In this document: piece by piece, positions 29,486 to 39,584 of the stretch | How positions within the stretch are numbered: the first letter of the stretch is position 1 | How the letters are laid out: each line of letters starts with the position of its first letter | Assembly: GCF_000949255.1 (NCBI RefSeq) | Contig: NZ_JXUW01000005.1 | Coordinates: forward strand, 90,203 to 154,202 | DNA from: Ferrimicrobium acidiphilum DSM 19497 | Lineage (GTDB): Bacteria; Actinomycetota; Acidimicrobiia; Acidimicrobiales; Acidimicrobiaceae | DNA length: 64,000 nt | Reading direction: 5' to 3' | The notes under the pieces: model-generated | The model's input: only the letters and a program-made list of their open reading frames with translations | Told to the model about the DNA's origin: nothing | Database searches by the model: none | Made by a program: the position numbers and the translations under genes

Positions 29486-29505
29486 GTCATACGGTGGATA
29501 TGCAG
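29486..29505 (+). repeat. Dispersed GGATATGCAG motif, upstream of a lipoprotein gene
   Basis: GTCATACGGTGGATATGCAG matches the copies at 26513-26544 (minus), 26741-26760 and 47712-47731 (minus) at 17-20 of 20 positions. It lies 70 bp before the likely lipoprotein start. Confidence 0.6.
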
Positions 29506-29572
29506 AAATCGCATAGCATCCATTCGACCCGGGCTGCAAGCACTACTCGCCGTACAGGTTAGCCTGATAGGA

Positions 29573-30322
29573 GTGCACCAAGCAAAGGTCTCACTGATTG
29601 TCGTATGCACTGCAATGCTACTGGCCGGTTGTGGATCCGCAGATGCTCAACCCGTCAAAGCCAAATCGAGTGGTACGCTCAAACCCACGCCGACGACGGC
29701 TGCTGACAGGGCGGTCGCCAGCGAGTTCAAGAACGTCAACTGGTCGAAGGTATCGTACCCAAGCCTGCTCCCGCATTGCCACGTCAGCGCCGGTACTCCG
29801 GTAGTCGAGAAGGGCTCTGTGGTTGGCTATATCATTGGGAACCACGCCCCAATGGCGATCGTGACGGCGACCTGCGGAATCGACGCCTCCTCGCTTCCTA
29901 ACGGGCTTTGGGCCTTCAACCCTCCCGCGGCTCGATCGAGCACGAAACCAGCGTTCGTTGGCACCCTAGTCTCACTTCCGCCGAGTCCGTTGCAGCATGA
30001 CTCCCCAACCAGCTACCTATACTTCACCAACCTGCTTAAAGGAGACCAACAAGCACTCGCGGTCCCTAGCCCACCAGGCACCACGCAATCGTCTGCATAT
30101 AAGACTGCAGGGCGAGTCCTCTCAACTGTGGACTGTTATACCTCGGGTCCACAGTTCATCAACGGAGACTCATTCACCGTCGTGGGTCTCACCGGTATCG
30201 ACTACTCGGTACCGGATCAACCACCTGCAGCCATGGAGTCTCTGGAATTCACGCTCCACAAGGGAGCGTTTCGGCTCCATAAACGTTTTATCACCGCGGT
30301 TGCTCGTTACAGCTGTCCTTGA
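29573..30322 (+). CDS. Secreted lipoprotein of unknown function
   Basis: From the GTG at 29573 the protein has about 249 residues and starts with a short lipoprotein signal (VSLIVVCTAMLLAGC) whose lipobox LAGC ends about 20 residues in. A longer open frame to 29462 would put 37 extra residues before the signal and cover the dispersed repeat, so it is not preferred. The mature part has five cysteines (two near HCHVS and TATCG, one in DCY, one near the C-terminus). No family was recognised. It is anchored outside the membrane if the signal is right. Confidence 0.65.
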   Translation: MHQAKVSLIVVCTAMLLAGCGSADAQPVKAKSSGTLKPTPTTAADRAVASEFKNVNWSKVSYPSLLPHCHVSAGTPVVEKGSVVGYIIGNHAPMAIVTATCGIDASSLPNGLWAFNPPAARSSTKPAFVGTLVSLPPSPLQHDSPTSYLYFTNLLKGDQQALAVPSPPGTTQSSAYKTAGRVLSTVDCYTSGPQFINGDSFTVVGLTGIDYSVPDQPPAAMESLEFTLHKGAFRLHKRFITAVARYSCP

Positions 30323-30386
30323 ACTGGCTCCACGCCTAACCGCTCGCTGGTCGCCATGAACGCTCCATCCCTCGAACGGCTGGGCC

Positions 30387-31769
30387 TCAGTCTCCCTTGG
30401 CAGCCGCCTCAACAGCCTGTGCAATCGTTGGAGCTACCGCCGGATTGAAGACCGTCGGGACTATGTAGGCCGGGGACAACTCGTCCTCGGTCACGATGGC
30501 AGCGAGCGCACGGGCTGCAGCCAACTCCATTGCCGAAGTTATCTTTGTCGCACCGGCATCCAATAGACCGCGGAAAAAACCAGGAAAGACCAACACGTTG
30601 TTGATTTGATTAGGCTCATCGCTCCTACCAGTCGCCACTACCGTAGCAATCCGGCGAGCCAGCGCCGGATCGATCTCGGGGTCTGGGTTTGCGAGCGCAA
30701 AAACGATCGGATCCGCAGCCATAAGCCGCAGATCACCCTCGGTTACAAGATTCGGGCCAGACACGCCAATCACGACATCCGCTCCCTGCAACGCAGTATG
30801 CAAATCTCCTCTCACTCCATGTGGATTAGAGTGCTGTGCGACCCAGAGGCGACTCTCATCAAGCGTGCTCCAGTCAGGTTCCAAAATTCCATCGCGATCT
30901 ACCGCGATAAGGTTGCCAACACCCTCGCTGATCAACAATTTGGCAATTGCGACGCCTGCGGCACCAACGCCCAGAATGACAACCTTGGCATCCCCCAAGC
31001 TCTTGTTGACCACTCGCAAAGCATTCAGGAGGGCTGCAAGGACGACAATAGCGGTACCGTGCTGATCATCATGGAAGACTGGTATGTCAAGATGCTCACG
31101 GAGACGGCGCTCTACCTCAAAACATCGAGGAGCCGAGATGTCCTCCAGATTGATGCCACCAAAAACGGGTGCGATCATTCGAACAGCCTGAACGATCTCG
31201 TCGACGTCCTGTGACGCCAAGCACACCGGCCACGCGTCGACATCGCCAAAGCGCTTAAAAAGGACGGCCTTACCCTCCATCACCGGAAGCGCAGCCTCGG
31301 GCCCAAGATTGCCGAGTCCGAGCACCGCCGACCCATCGGTGACAACGGCCACACTATTTCGTTTGATCGTCAAGTTCCGGGCCGCACTCCGGTCGCGAGA
31401 GATCGCGAGCGACACCCGCGCCACCCCAGGCGTGTAAGCCATCGAAAGATCGTCGCGCGTCTTCAATGGAACCTTCGACTCAGTGGCCAAGACTCCACCA
31501 AGATGCAGCAGGAGTGTGCGGTCGCTCATTGCACGAACCGTCGCTCCATCTATGGCTTCCACGCTGGCACGCAGCTCAGCAGCGTGCTCCTCGTTGACGG
31601 CGTTGCAGGTCACATCGACAACTAGCCGTTCACCACGAGACTCCACGGTATCGAGGGCGGTAATCGCTCCTCCGGCATCGGCTAGCACCGTAGTAATCGC
31701 ACCTACAAGCCGCGAACCTGAAATCTCCACTCGTAACGTCACTGAAAACGAAGCGCTCGGACTGCTCAC
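30387..31769 (-). CDS. NAD(P)-dependent malic enzyme with N-terminal ACT domain
   Basis: A 460-residue enzyme that decarboxylates malate to pyruvate. Residues 1-80 look like an ACT regulatory domain. The malic core follows: YTPGVARV with the catalytic Tyr, [17 protein letters not shown] (metal site), [11 protein letters not shown], and a Rossmann loop [17 protein letters not shown]. Length and ACT domain match the bacterial short malic enzymes (YtsJ/MaeA-like). The cofactor preference cannot be told. It is monocistronic. Confidence 0.92.
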   Translation of the reverse strand: MSSPSASFSVTLRVEISGSRLVGAITTVLADAGGAITALDTVESRGERLVVDVTCNAVNEEHAAELRASVEAIDGATVRAMSDRTLLLHLGGVLATESKVPLKTRDDLSMAYTPGVARVSLAISRDRSAARNLTIKRNSVAVVTDGSAVLGLGNLGPEAALPVMEGKAVLFKRFGDVDAWPVCLASQDVDEIVQAVRMIAPVFGGINLEDISAPRCFEVERRLREHLDIPVFHDDQHGTAIVVLAALLNALRVVNKSLGDAKVVILGVGAAGVAIAKLLISEGVGNLIAVDRDGILEPDWSTLDESRLWVAQHSNPHGVRGDLHTALQGADVVIGVSGPNLVTEGDLRLMAADPIVFALANPDPEIDPALARRIATVVATGRSDEPNQINNVLVFPGFFRGLLDAGATKITSAMELAAARALAAIVTEDELSPAYIVPTVFNPAVAPTIAQAVEAAAKGD

Positions 31770-31946
31770 GGTTGCACCTTTCGTTCATCGCATCCACTTA
31801 TATAACTGAAACCACAATAAAGCAGATAACTGCCGAGCATCAACTTCTCGTTGGCACAGCGCTGTCTTCACTACAATTTGGACTGATATCGAATCGTAGT
31901 GCCAACACCATCACGCTGGTCGATCCATGGTCGATACACTCGAATC

Positions 31947-32891
31947 GTGGCCCAATATAAGCTTCCGTACCAGCGACCAGGAATATTCGGAATAGTTGTG
32001 GCCGCCATACTCTGGGGGTTCTCGGGGATTGCCGCCCAAGAGCTCTTCCAACACTATCAGCTCCAGCCAACCTGGCTCGCAGCCGTTCGAGTCGCTGGAG
32101 CTGGCATTCTCCTCGCCCTGTGGGCAGGTCCACGAGGAAGAACCCAGTCACTGAGACGGTTCACAACCGACAAGCGTCGGCTCATAACCATCATTGTGTT
32201 TGGAGTGGTAGCGCTCGACGGCGTCCAGATTACTTTTTTTCTTGCTATCGCCCACGGCACTGCGGTATCGGCCACTCTTTTGCAATTTACGAGCCCGGTG
32301 CTCATCCTTGGCTGGGTATCACTCCGGCGCTTCAAAGCACCGAGACCGCTCCTCGTCGTCCTCACCGCAGCCGCGCTCGCGGGCGTGTTCCTGGTGGTGA
32401 CAGGCGGATCATCGGCTGGGCTGGCGATACCGTTGACTGGGGTAGCATGGGGTCTCGTCTCGGCTGGGTTCACCGCACTCTACAACCTGTTGCCGACCGA
32501 ACTTCTGTCTAAACATAATGCAGAGGTAGTCGTCGCTGGAGCCTTCCTTGTCGGTTCAGTAGCATTGCTGCCGTGGCTGATTCTCAATGCGCCGGCGGGT
32601 TTCAGCACTCCTGAACTGCTGATGGTGCTCTTCGTAATCGTCGGAGGCACCGCGGTACCATTTCTTCTGTACCTTAGCGCACTCGCGACGGTCGCACCCT
32701 TGACCGCCAACGTCGTTGGAACGCTAGAGCCATTGACAGCGGCGATAGCCTCCCTGTTTCTATTTAACCTCCAACTCAGTCCCGCCTTGATCGCCGGTGT
32801 AGCTCTCGTCCTCGGTTCAGTAGTCGGCCTCTCCCTCTTAGACAGAAACCATAAGCTGCCACCAAAGGAACTTGAAACTCCTACACGATGA
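31947..32891 (+). CDS. EamA/DMT family transporter
   Basis: About 314 residues from the GTG at 31947; an upstream ATG at 31899 would add 16 hydrophilic residues. Ten hydrophobic segments fall in two halves, each starting with a pattern like AAILWGFSGIAAQ and GVAWGLVSAGFTALYN, the duplicated EamA fold. The family exports metabolites such as amino acids; the substrate is unknown. It is divergent from the malic enzyme gene. Confidence 0.85.
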   Translation: MAQYKLPYQRPGIFGIVVAAILWGFSGIAAQELFQHYQLQPTWLAAVRVAGAGILLALWAGPRGRTQSLRRFTTDKRRLITIIVFGVVALDGVQITFFLAIAHGTAVSATLLQFTSPVLILGWVSLRRFKAPRPLLVVLTAAALAGVFLVVTGGSSAGLAIPLTGVAWGLVSAGFTALYNLLPTELLSKHNAEVVVAGAFLVGSVALLPWLILNAPAGFSTPELLMVLFVIVGGTAVPFLLYLSALATVAPLTANVVGTLEPLTAAIASLFLFNLQLSPALIAGVALVLGSVVGLSLLDRNHKLPPKELETPTR

Positions 32892-32977
32892 GGTTGCTCG
32901 GCGATCGGAATGCCTGCTATACGTAGATGCTTTCGTGCAAAATCTCCAATCAGTCTCGCTGCTATTTTCGAGCAGCT

Positions 32978-33421
32978 TCAGAGAAACTGTCTTGCACCCC
33001 GTACCTCAGCCCCGCGTTCCCCTAGGACAGCCAGCTTGGCGAGCGCACTCGCCCGCACGACGCCATCGGCGTCGCGAATCACAGACTCGGCCTGTACGAT
33101 GTTTCTGCGCCTATCGATGAAACGACCCTCAATCGAGAGCACCTCATCGACACGAATCGGCAACGAATACCGCACCTCAAGGCGAGCCGTTACGGTCACG
33201 AACCCCATTGAATAGGGCACATAACTGGCGGCCTCATCAAGGATCGTTGCGGTTATACCGCCATGGAGGACATCGTCCCACCCCACAAAACGTTGTTCGG
33301 CGCGATATGTAGCGTGCACGATGCCATCGACTCCGTCAAACTCCAAGTGAAGTCCGATCGGGTTCTTCCCACCGCAAGCAAAACAGTTCTCTTCACCCAC
33401 GACTCTCCACCTCATCTCCAT
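32978..33421 (-). CDS. PaaI-type hotdog thioesterase
   Basis: A 147-residue single-domain hotdog protein. The N-terminal NCFACGGKNPIGLHLEF and the central VLHGGITATILDEA (acyl-CoA thioesterase motif HGG-x-x-x-x-x-x-D/E) are typical of the 4HBT/PaaI family. The substrate is unknown. It converges with the EamA transporter gene. Confidence 0.85.
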   Translation of the reverse strand: MEMRWRVVGEENCFACGGKNPIGLHLEFDGVDGIVHATYRAEQRFVGWDDVLHGGITATILDEAASYVPYSMGFVTVTARLEVRYSLPIRVDEVLSIEGRFIDRRRNIVQAESVIRDADGVVRASALAKLAVLGERGAEVRGARQFL

Positions 33422-33949
33422 GCCTAGTCTTAACTAGCTTCCAACTCTCAGCTTATTGCCGCCCCAGTGCCTGTTCCCCTGGAACCTGAGACAAGATCTT
33501 GCACCTAAGTCTTACCCCGACGACTCCGACGAAGGCGATCCCTTGAGCACCTAGTGACGACGACACTCCACCACAGGTCCTGCTATCGCACATCTCGACT
33601 TACGCCTGAATCAATCGGGTCATCATGCAGGCGTTAGCCTAGATAAACATGAAGCAGGGAATCCGAGATAGTGACACCTGGGAGAACAGACGGTTCCTGC
33701 TCTGCGAGGTTTAGATCTGCAAATATGCTCACCGTTAGGCTGTCGGTTGCATAGGCTGTTGTCGGTCGAGGGGGCCCCAATAGTCTTGGCCAACATGGAT
33801 CCTAGAGGCATGTATGGGCCCAATTGGCGGCCCCTGAATGGAGGGAGAGGTCTGTACCTAGCCTCTCGCTGGCTACTGGGCTCCCCTTGCCCGTCAGAAC
33901 TCTACAACCAAGGTCACTCAACGTTGTCTACTCGTCAGGCGAGCCTGGT
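33422..33949. other. 528 bp without a supported gene
   Basis: Only short open frames without family features occur here. No strong terminator or promoter was recognised. It separates the thioesterase gene from prfC; both are transcribed leftwards. Confidence 0.6.
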
Positions 33950-35563
33950 CTAGGTAAGGGAGCTGAAGCCAGATCCAAGTAGGGCACCAAAATCCACTTC
34001 AGGATGATCACGCATGACCGTCTGGAGCCTGATTGCGCTCTCAAAAAGCAACAGCAATGTCCCATCGCCTCGTCGAAGTAATCGAACTCCTGGGATTCTC
34101 CCCAAAGTTGCAGCATCCTCTGCCGTCACCACTCGTGCCACTCGATAGGGCGTCGACAGATACTCAGTCAATGCTCCAAACTCGTGCTCCATGCGATACT
34201 GGAAGACTTCAAACTGCATCTGCCCAACGGCGGCGAGAACCGGAAGCGGATCCCCATCGAGTTCGTATAGAACCTGGAGCACGCCTTCACGCTCCAACTG
34301 GTCAAGACCCCTGCGGAACTGCTTGGCTCGTCCAGGATCTTTCACTCGCACTCGCCGGAACAACTCAGGTGCGAACTGTGGAAACGATGGAAAAACGACT
34401 GGCGAATCGGCATAGAGCGCATCCCCAATTCGCAACTCACCAGCATTGACGAGACCGACCACATCCCCTGGAAACGCCACCTCAACCGTAGACCGATCGG
34501 AACCGAACAGCGAACTGGCATATTTTGTAGAGAACGTCCGACCAGTAGCGGCGTGCGTCAAACTCACCCCGCGCACAAACCTCCCCGAGCACACGCGAAC
34601 AAAGGCAACATGATCGCGATGAGCCGGATCCATGTTGGCTTGAATCTTAAATACGAACCCAGATAGTGGAGCGTCAAGTGAACGCGTCTGACCGTCAACA
34701 TCTCGCCGAGGCCTTGGTGATGGGATGAGGTCGACTACTGCGTCAAGCAAAGAACGTACACCGAAATTATTCATTGCAGAGCCAACGAACAGGGGACTAG
34801 TCTTCCCCTCAAGGAAGCTCTCCTGATCGTGCGAGGCCCCCACGGCATCCAGTAGCCCACATTCGTCGGCAGCATTGGTCCAGTCGCCGCCCTCCTCTGT
34901 AGCCGCAACCGATGCATCCACCTCAACCTCTGGCGCGAGAGTCTTACCTCGTACACTGCGCTCAAAGCGAGTGAATCCACCCGTTCTGCGATCGATCACC
35001 CCGTGAAATTCACCAGGAATGCCGACTGGCCAGGTCACCGGGGTTGGTCGCACTCCGATCTTCGCCTCGATCTCATCGAGTAGTTCAAGTGGCGATCTGC
35101 CCGGACGATCCAGCTTATTCAAGAATGTGATCATCGGCAGGCCCAACGACCGGCAGACCTCGAAGAGCTTCAGCGTCTGCGCCTCAACACCTTTGGCAAC
35201 ATCTAGCACCATAACCACCGCATCCACCGCAGTGAGGACGCGATAGGTATCCTCGGAGAAGTCACGGTGCCCCGGCGTATCGAGAAGGTTGATTACACAG
35301 TCGCGATACTCAAACTGAAGTGCGGTTGAGGTGACGGAGATGCCTCGCTCCTGCTCCATAGCCATCCAGTCCGACCGGGTGTCTCGCCGACCGGTTCGCG
35401 CCTTGACGGCTCCAGCCTCAGCAATTGCACCCGCATAGAGCAAGAACTTCTCAGTCAGGGTGGTTTTGCCGGCATCAGGATGGCTGATGATCGCAAAAGT
35501 CCGACGCCTAGCAGCCTCCTTCAGGATCTCTCCCGACTCGACCTCTTCTGTCAACATACCCAC
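33950..35563 (-). CDS. prfC: Peptide chain release factor 3
   Basis: A 537-residue translational GTPase that recycles RF1/RF2. The P-loop SHPDAGKTTLTEK (27-39), RGISV switch, DTPGHRDF and NKLDR are present. Length and the C-terminal RF3 domain match the family (about 530). A near-perfect 22-bp inverted repeat lies about 100 bp upstream of the start. Confidence 0.95.
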   Translation of the reverse strand: MGMLTEEVESGEILKEAARRRTFAIISHPDAGKTTLTEKFLLYAGAIAEAGAVKARTGRRDTRSDWMAMEQERGISVTSTALQFEYRDCVINLLDTPGHRDFSEDTYRVLTAVDAVVMVLDVAKGVEAQTLKLFEVCRSLGLPMITFLNKLDRPGRSPLELLDEIEAKIGVRPTPVTWPVGIPGEFHGVIDRRTGGFTRFERSVRGKTLAPEVEVDASVAATEEGGDWTNAADECGLLDAVGASHDQESFLEGKTSPLFVGSAMNNFGVRSLLDAVVDLIPSPRPRRDVDGQTRSLDAPLSGFVFKIQANMDPAHRDHVAFVRVCSGRFVRGVSLTHAATGRTFSTKYASSLFGSDRSTVEVAFPGDVVGLVNAGELRIGDALYADSPVVFPSFPQFAPELFRRVRVKDPGRAKQFRRGLDQLEREGVLQVLYELDGDPLPVLAAVGQMQFEVFQYRMEHEFGALTEYLSTPYRVARVVTAEDAATLGRIPGVRLLRRGDGTLLLLFESAIRLQTVMRDHPEVDFGALLGSGFSSLT

Positions 35564-35662
35564 ACCACATCCACTTCACAATCAACTTGGTTAGGTCACG
35601 GCCATGGACCAACTAACCAATATCGATTCTACCGGTGATGTCTCGTGCCGTGAGACTAGCGC

Positions 35663-35684
35663 CATGTGATCCCCGGATCACATG
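35663..35684. promoter_or_regulatory. Candidate operator: 22-bp inverted repeat upstream of prfC
   Basis: CATGTGATCC and GGATCACATG are exact complements separated by two C. The symmetry and 22-bp length fit a dimeric regulator (for example GntR- or DtxR-like), but no regulator is known here. It has no T-run, so it is not a typical terminator. It lies 100 bp upstream of the prfC start. Confidence 0.45.
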
Positions 35685-36030
35685 CCCCCTGTGGGATCGG
35701 AGCTATGGTGCACAAAATCAGATCGCCATCTGACGGCCACTTTGGCCATCGCTACCAGAATGCGTCCTCGAGGAATGTGGGTTCGAAAGCTCAAGGCGGT
35801 GTCTACCGTCCATCGGCCTCTGGACTCGCTCAAGCCTTCGAATACATCTAGCGAGCGAAAGGCTCAAGAATCAAACGCATCCAATACTACTCCATGAAAT
35901 CGGCAGCAACTCGGCGCCACCATATCAGACCTGCAGCGCCTCGCAAGGCCCGGCTAGACACGCCAATTCAATCCTAAAACCAATCGATTCCAGGGTCCGA
36001 GTTCACTCGACTCAACGAGGGGATAGACAA

Positions 36031-36065
36031 GTGTGGAGCCCGACCATAGCGATCGGACTCCACAT
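36031..36065 (-). terminator. Hairpin after the APC permease gene, possible terminator
   Basis: GTGTGGAG at 36031-36038 pairs with CTCCACAT (one G-T) and an inner CCGA/TCGG continues the stem around a ~9-nt loop. The minus-strand flank (TTGTCTATCC) is only moderately T-rich. It lies about 45 bp beyond the permease stop. Confidence 0.45.
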
Positions 36066-36107
36066 CTTGGTGGTCAACTAAACGTTGACCCAAACTACCA
36101 ACTGATA

Positions 36108-37754
36108 TCACTCAGACGAATTCGGTTGCTCTAGCTGGCCGGCTCGTTCGATCGCATCCTCGGTATCCTTGCTGGCTGAACCCGATGCGACACCCCAGTA
36201 GTAGAAGACTATGGCTAGAACAATCACAACCACAAGATCCCATGGATAGTGGATCAGGCCGGTCAGGTGATTGTACTGTCCCCCAAATCGCTTGGAACCA
36301 AAATAGGTCTCCAACAGCGACACTGCGATAAAGACGACCAGCCAGACTCCTTGCCTCCAGGCCTGCGCATTGATCCTCGCGAGATCGCTACGTGCCGCGG
36401 AAACGATGAGATAGATAATGATCCCGATGGCGTAGCCAACGGTCAGCTTCCAGACCGTCTCCCAACCGCTGAAGTAGATGATGAGTGAGCCCATGACAAA
36501 TGCAATTGGACCAATTATATTAGCTCCGCCTAAGCGATATGGGCGATTGGCCGAAGCGTGATGGCGTCGAAACACTGCTAGTGACACAGGTCCCATGATG
36601 TAGGTAAACACGGTTGCAGCGGAGATAACGCCAACCAGCGACTGCCAGGTTGGGAACGGCAGCAGAAAGATCAACGAGGCGATTATGGTAGCAACCATGG
36701 CGAACATCGGGATGCCAGTTTTGTCCGAGATCCTTCTCCACGAGCGACCAAGGTACCCGTTGCGTGCGCTACCTAGAATTACTCGCGGCGTCGAGGCGAA
36801 GTAGACAAGTCCAGTTCCAGAGGGTGACAGGACCGCATCAGCATAGAGAATTGTCGCGAGCCAACCCAAACCAAGAGCCGATGCTACCTGAGCGAAGGGG
36901 GAGGATAGACTCAAGCCCGCCCACCCGTGCGTCAATTCCGACTTCGGAATCGCAGCTATAAATACGACCTGCAACAGAACGTACACTATCATGCCTGCAA
37001 CAAGCGCGGTTATGATCGCGCGGGGAGCATCACGTTGCGGATGCTTCGCTTCCGCTGCCATCTCCACTGCCTGACGAAACCCCAGAAATGAGAACACAAT
37101 TCCGGCGGTAGATACTGCCACCAATACGCCAGCTGTGCCATAGGGCGCAAAGCCATGAGTTGCCGGGGCCGAGTAGTTCGACCAATCCTTGGCAACAAAC
37201 AAGACCACCAAAATAGTCAGCGTCGGTGTCAAAAACTTTAGGAAGGTTACAAAACTATTTACCTTGGCATAAAGCTTTACGCCATACACATTGATGAGAA
37301 AGAAAATAATCAGAAGAATAGCCTCGACGATAAACGCCAGTGGCTGTTTACCTGAAAAGCTCCCGTTGACGGTGGAACCAAATCCCTTTATATAGTGCGA
37401 CGCATACTGCACCACCGCTTCAGCTTCAATAGCAGGTACTGAAGCGTAAGCAATAAACGCAGCCCAACTGACTATGAAGCCAACCAGTGGACCATGCGAA
37501 TACTGAGGGTACCGCGTTGCCCCTCCCGCTTCAGGCAAGAACCCCGACAGCTCTGCATACACGAGCGCGATAAACAAACAGGCTACACCGCCAATAACCC
37601 ACGATATGATAGCTGCAGGACCGGCAGTCTGCGCAGCATATAGCACCGCAAACAACCATCCTGATCCAATAATTGCACCGAGCCCTGCGAAGCTCAGGTC
37701 TAAGTACGACATCTCACGACGGAGCTGCCCCGACTTCTGTCGACCAGTTTGCAC
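36108..37754 (-). CDS. APC superfamily amino acid permease
   Basis: A 548-residue protein with at least twelve hydrophobic segments. The first helix region, LSFAGLGAIIGSGWLFA (20-36), carries the APC substrate-binding motif G-x-I-I-G-S-G. FSFLGFRQAVEMAAEAKHPQRDAPRAI is the helix 6 / loop motif typical of amino acid transporters. It would import amino acids in symport with protons; the substrate is unknown. It is monocistronic. Confidence 0.9.
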   Translation of the reverse strand: MQTGRQKSGQLRREMSYLDLSFAGLGAIIGSGWLFAVLYAAQTAGPAAIISWVIGGVACLFIALVYAELSGFLPEAGGATRYPQYSHGPLVGFIVSWAAFIAYASVPAIEAEAVVQYASHYIKGFGSTVNGSFSGKQPLAFIVEAILLIIFFLINVYGVKLYAKVNSFVTFLKFLTPTLTILVVLFVAKDWSNYSAPATHGFAPYGTAGVLVAVSTAGIVFSFLGFRQAVEMAAEAKHPQRDAPRAIITALVAGMIVYVLLQVVFIAAIPKSELTHGWAGLSLSSPFAQVASALGLGWLATILYADAVLSPSGTGLVYFASTPRVILGSARNGYLGRSWRRISDKTGIPMFAMVATIIASLIFLLPFPTWQSLVGVISAATVFTYIMGPVSLAVFRRHHASANRPYRLGGANIIGPIAFVMGSLIIYFSGWETVWKLTVGYAIGIIIYLIVSAARSDLARINAQAWRQGVWLVVFIAVSLLETYFGSKRFGGQYNHLTGLIHYPWDLVVVIVLAIVFYYWGVASGSASKDTEDAIERAGQLEQPNSSE

Positions 37755-38467
37755 GAAACCCCCTTTACTGATTCACCGGATCCACCTTCCAGAAAGGTGA
37801 GCCGATAATGGCTACCGTAGCATAGCCAGCAATATATGTCTAGTTTGCATAGCAAGCTTGGTAGCCGACTAACCAAAAACTGTCCTACGGCCAACCACGA
37901 TAAGATCCCGGCGTTAACAAAGCCGCGAGCCAGCAAGCACGTGGGCAAGGCTCGAGGAGGCGGCAACTCCTTCACCCATGGGCAAGACCAGTCAGCGCTC
38001 CTGGTCACTTAGATGCTCGGGCGACCCACATCAAGCCATCTCTAGTTGTTTAATCTGCAGATATCTCTCAAGGACTCCATTTGTACTTGAGGTTACTCAT
38101 GAAACGCATCCGCTCGGCGGCCCGGCTATCTGAAGAGCAATCACAGCTCAATCGGCAACATGACCAACTACAAGGTCGCAGATCCAAGCGCTTGCGACTG
38201 CCCCGAATCCGATGGGAAACTATTGTGGTTAGGATTTCAGGCAGAAGCCGCGCTGTGATGTCTTGGTGCCCTTAAGCCTCCCATCTCCGAGATGGAGTGA
38301 AAGCCCAAGCAGAGGTGTTAACGCCTGAAGCACCCAAGAACCAGAGACGCCCGTGACTTTTATCTCCACCTCATCCCCGAATTCGAACAGAGTCCTACTG
38401 ATAACCTTCATCTAGTTTTGTTAATGAAGAATAGCCATCCGTCACACTTTACAGAGTTGAACATTAC
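37755..38467. other. 713 bp without a supported gene at the left edge of the island
   Basis: A short hairpin (CACCTT/AAGGTG) lies at 37781-37797, just upstream of the permease. A minus-strand open frame at 38229-38411 (60 codons, beginning MKVISRTLFEFGDEVEI) looks somewhat protein-like but has no ribosome binding site or known family. Nothing else is clear. Confidence 0.5.
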
Positions 38468-38848
38468 TTACAGAATCCCACCCATATTGGAGAACCGATT
38501 CACATCAAAGACCGGTTGCTCAAACGCACAATACGAATGCGCGTATTGGTGGTGTCGAACCATCGTTGGGCTAGGCTTGCACCAGCCATTCTCAGGCCAT
38601 GCCGCGATCGCGTCATTCATAGTGGTTGAGGAGCTCCAGGCAAGCTCCGACTCGATCAGCGGTGCAGGTTTATCCTCTTGGCCAGTCACCAGCCGCACGA
38701 GTTCCCGTTCACCTTGTCGCCTCCTGCCACGGAAACGGACACAACGGTGCTTGACCTCTTCGAGGCTATGCCATCCGATGAAAACTCTGAGTCCCCAGGT
38801 ATCTCGCTGAGCCACGATGCCCATGCTTCCTGCCATCAAATCCTCCAA
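38468..38848 (-). pseudogene. Tyrosine integrase relic 1 (N-terminal part only)
   Basis: The first ~100 codons closely follow the intact integrase at 58345-59583. Compare LRVFIGWHSLEEVKHRCVRF with LRVFVGRDSLGKVKHRYVRF, and NDAIAAWPENGW with NDAIIAWRDNGW. Homology stops after PSPTMVRHHQ (about 38548) and the catalytic domain is missing. It lies just left of tRNA-Val 3' fragments in the same orientation as the intact integrase has to tRNA-Lys. Confidence 0.85.
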
Positions 38849-38861
38849 CTTCGAACCCCTT

Positions 38862-38879
38862 GTTGGATTCCTGTTGGGT
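38862..38879. other. Candidate integrase arm sites beside relic 1
   Basis: GTTGGAT (38862) and GTTGGGT (38873) lie in the 5' flank of integrase relic 1, spaced 11 bp. The same pair occurs at the intact integrase (59591, 59603) and in the opposite element ends. Confidence 0.5.
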
Positions 38880-38907
38880 TATAGCACCGCAGGATTTACG
38901 AACTATA

Positions 38908-38995
38908 CCCTGACCTGGTGGGCGCCAAGGGACTCGAACCCCTGACCTGGTGGGCGCTAAGGGACTCGAACCCCTGACCTGCTGGTTGTAAGCCA
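38908..38995 (-). other. tRNA-Val(UAC) 3' fragments, tandemly repeated (attachment site)
   Basis: On the minus strand 38948-38994 reads as the 3' half of a tRNA: an anticodon stem-loop with CTTACAA (anticodon UAC), a T arm GGTTCGAGTCCC, an acceptor strand ending AGCGCCCA and encoded CCA. A second copy of the last 32 bp (38908-38939) precedes it with one mismatch. No 5' half is present, so this is an attachment-site scar, not a tRNA gene. Confidence 0.8.
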
Positions 38996-39146
38996 GCACG
39001 AAGTTGTCCGAATCCGTAGTCATAGCGTCTGAGTACGTCCCATTTATGCAGCTCGTTGAAGTCTTTTGGCACGGGCGGTGAGACAGTCTCGGACTGGACG
39101 GGACGTCGTCGGACACAATTGTTGGGTGAAAAGTTGGGCGGTCGAG
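38996..39146. repeat. Conserved integrative-element end, copy 1
   Basis: About 140 bp shared with 40315-40457 and 53770-53912. Landmarks in order: a TGTCCGA motif, GTACGTCCCA, GCAGCTCGTTGAAGT, CTCGGACTGG, CGGACACAATT, and two GTTGGG repeats at 39121 and 39133 (12 bp apart). It lies directly next to the tRNA-Val fragment. Confidence 0.85.
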
Positions 39147-39362
39147 CCTCGGGCGAGAGATCGAGTTCTCCCTAATTGAAGACTACCGAACCGTGGACAC
39201 GGAGTCAAGGTCCCAAGCGCAACACAAACGAGCGACCCACACGTCGATGGATCTTTAGGAACCGAGAACCACAAACGCAGCCATCGGGCAAGACCTACTC
39301 AAGTTGCCCTGTCCAGGCAAAGCAGCGGTTAAACTACGTTGGGATAGAAAGGTCGCAGTCAG

Positions 39363-39584
39363 GTGGTCTCTAATCGTATTACAATTGACCCTTCGCAATG
39401 CAATGGTCGTCCATGCATTCGTGGCATGCGGATTCGAGTGCAAGACATCCTCGAACTGCTCGTATCTGGAGCCTCCAATGAGGAGATTCTAGAGGAGTAC
39501 CCCTATCTTGAACTAGACGACATCAAGGCTGCCCTCCATTATGCCGCAGTACAGCTGGATCATCCGGTGCTCTTCGTTGCATAA
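39363..39584 (+). CDS. DUF433 antitoxin-like protein
   Basis: A 73-residue DUF433 protein. RITIDPSQCNGRPCIRGMRI is the family opening, followed by VQDILELLVSG and EEILEEYPYLELDDIKAAL, a helix-turn-helix-like fold. DUF433 proteins commonly pair as antitoxins with DUF5615 PIN-like proteins, and the next gene is one. The GTG start follows a GAAAGG-type site; the stop overlaps the next ATG (TAATG). It is the sole cargo of a ~1.3-kb tRNA-bounded segment. Confidence 0.85.
   Translation: MVSNRITIDPSQCNGRPCIRGMRIRVQDILELLVSGASNEEILEEYPYLELDDIKAALHYAAVQLDHPVLFVA

Larger units (their letters stand above)
35564..36107. other. 544 bp intergenic region between prfC and a permease gene
   Basis: It holds the 22-bp palindrome at 35663-35684 and a hairpin at 36031-36065. 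No gene of its own was supported; two short open frames near 35670-35900 lack family features. Confidence 0.6.

Noticed and set aside
33747..33953. Plus-strand ORF between the thioesterase gene and prfC
   Set aside because: No ribosome binding site or family resemblance; probably chance.
38908..38995. A tRNA-Val gene
   Set aside because: Only the 3' half is present; there is no D arm or 5' acceptor strand. The same holds at 40266-40314.
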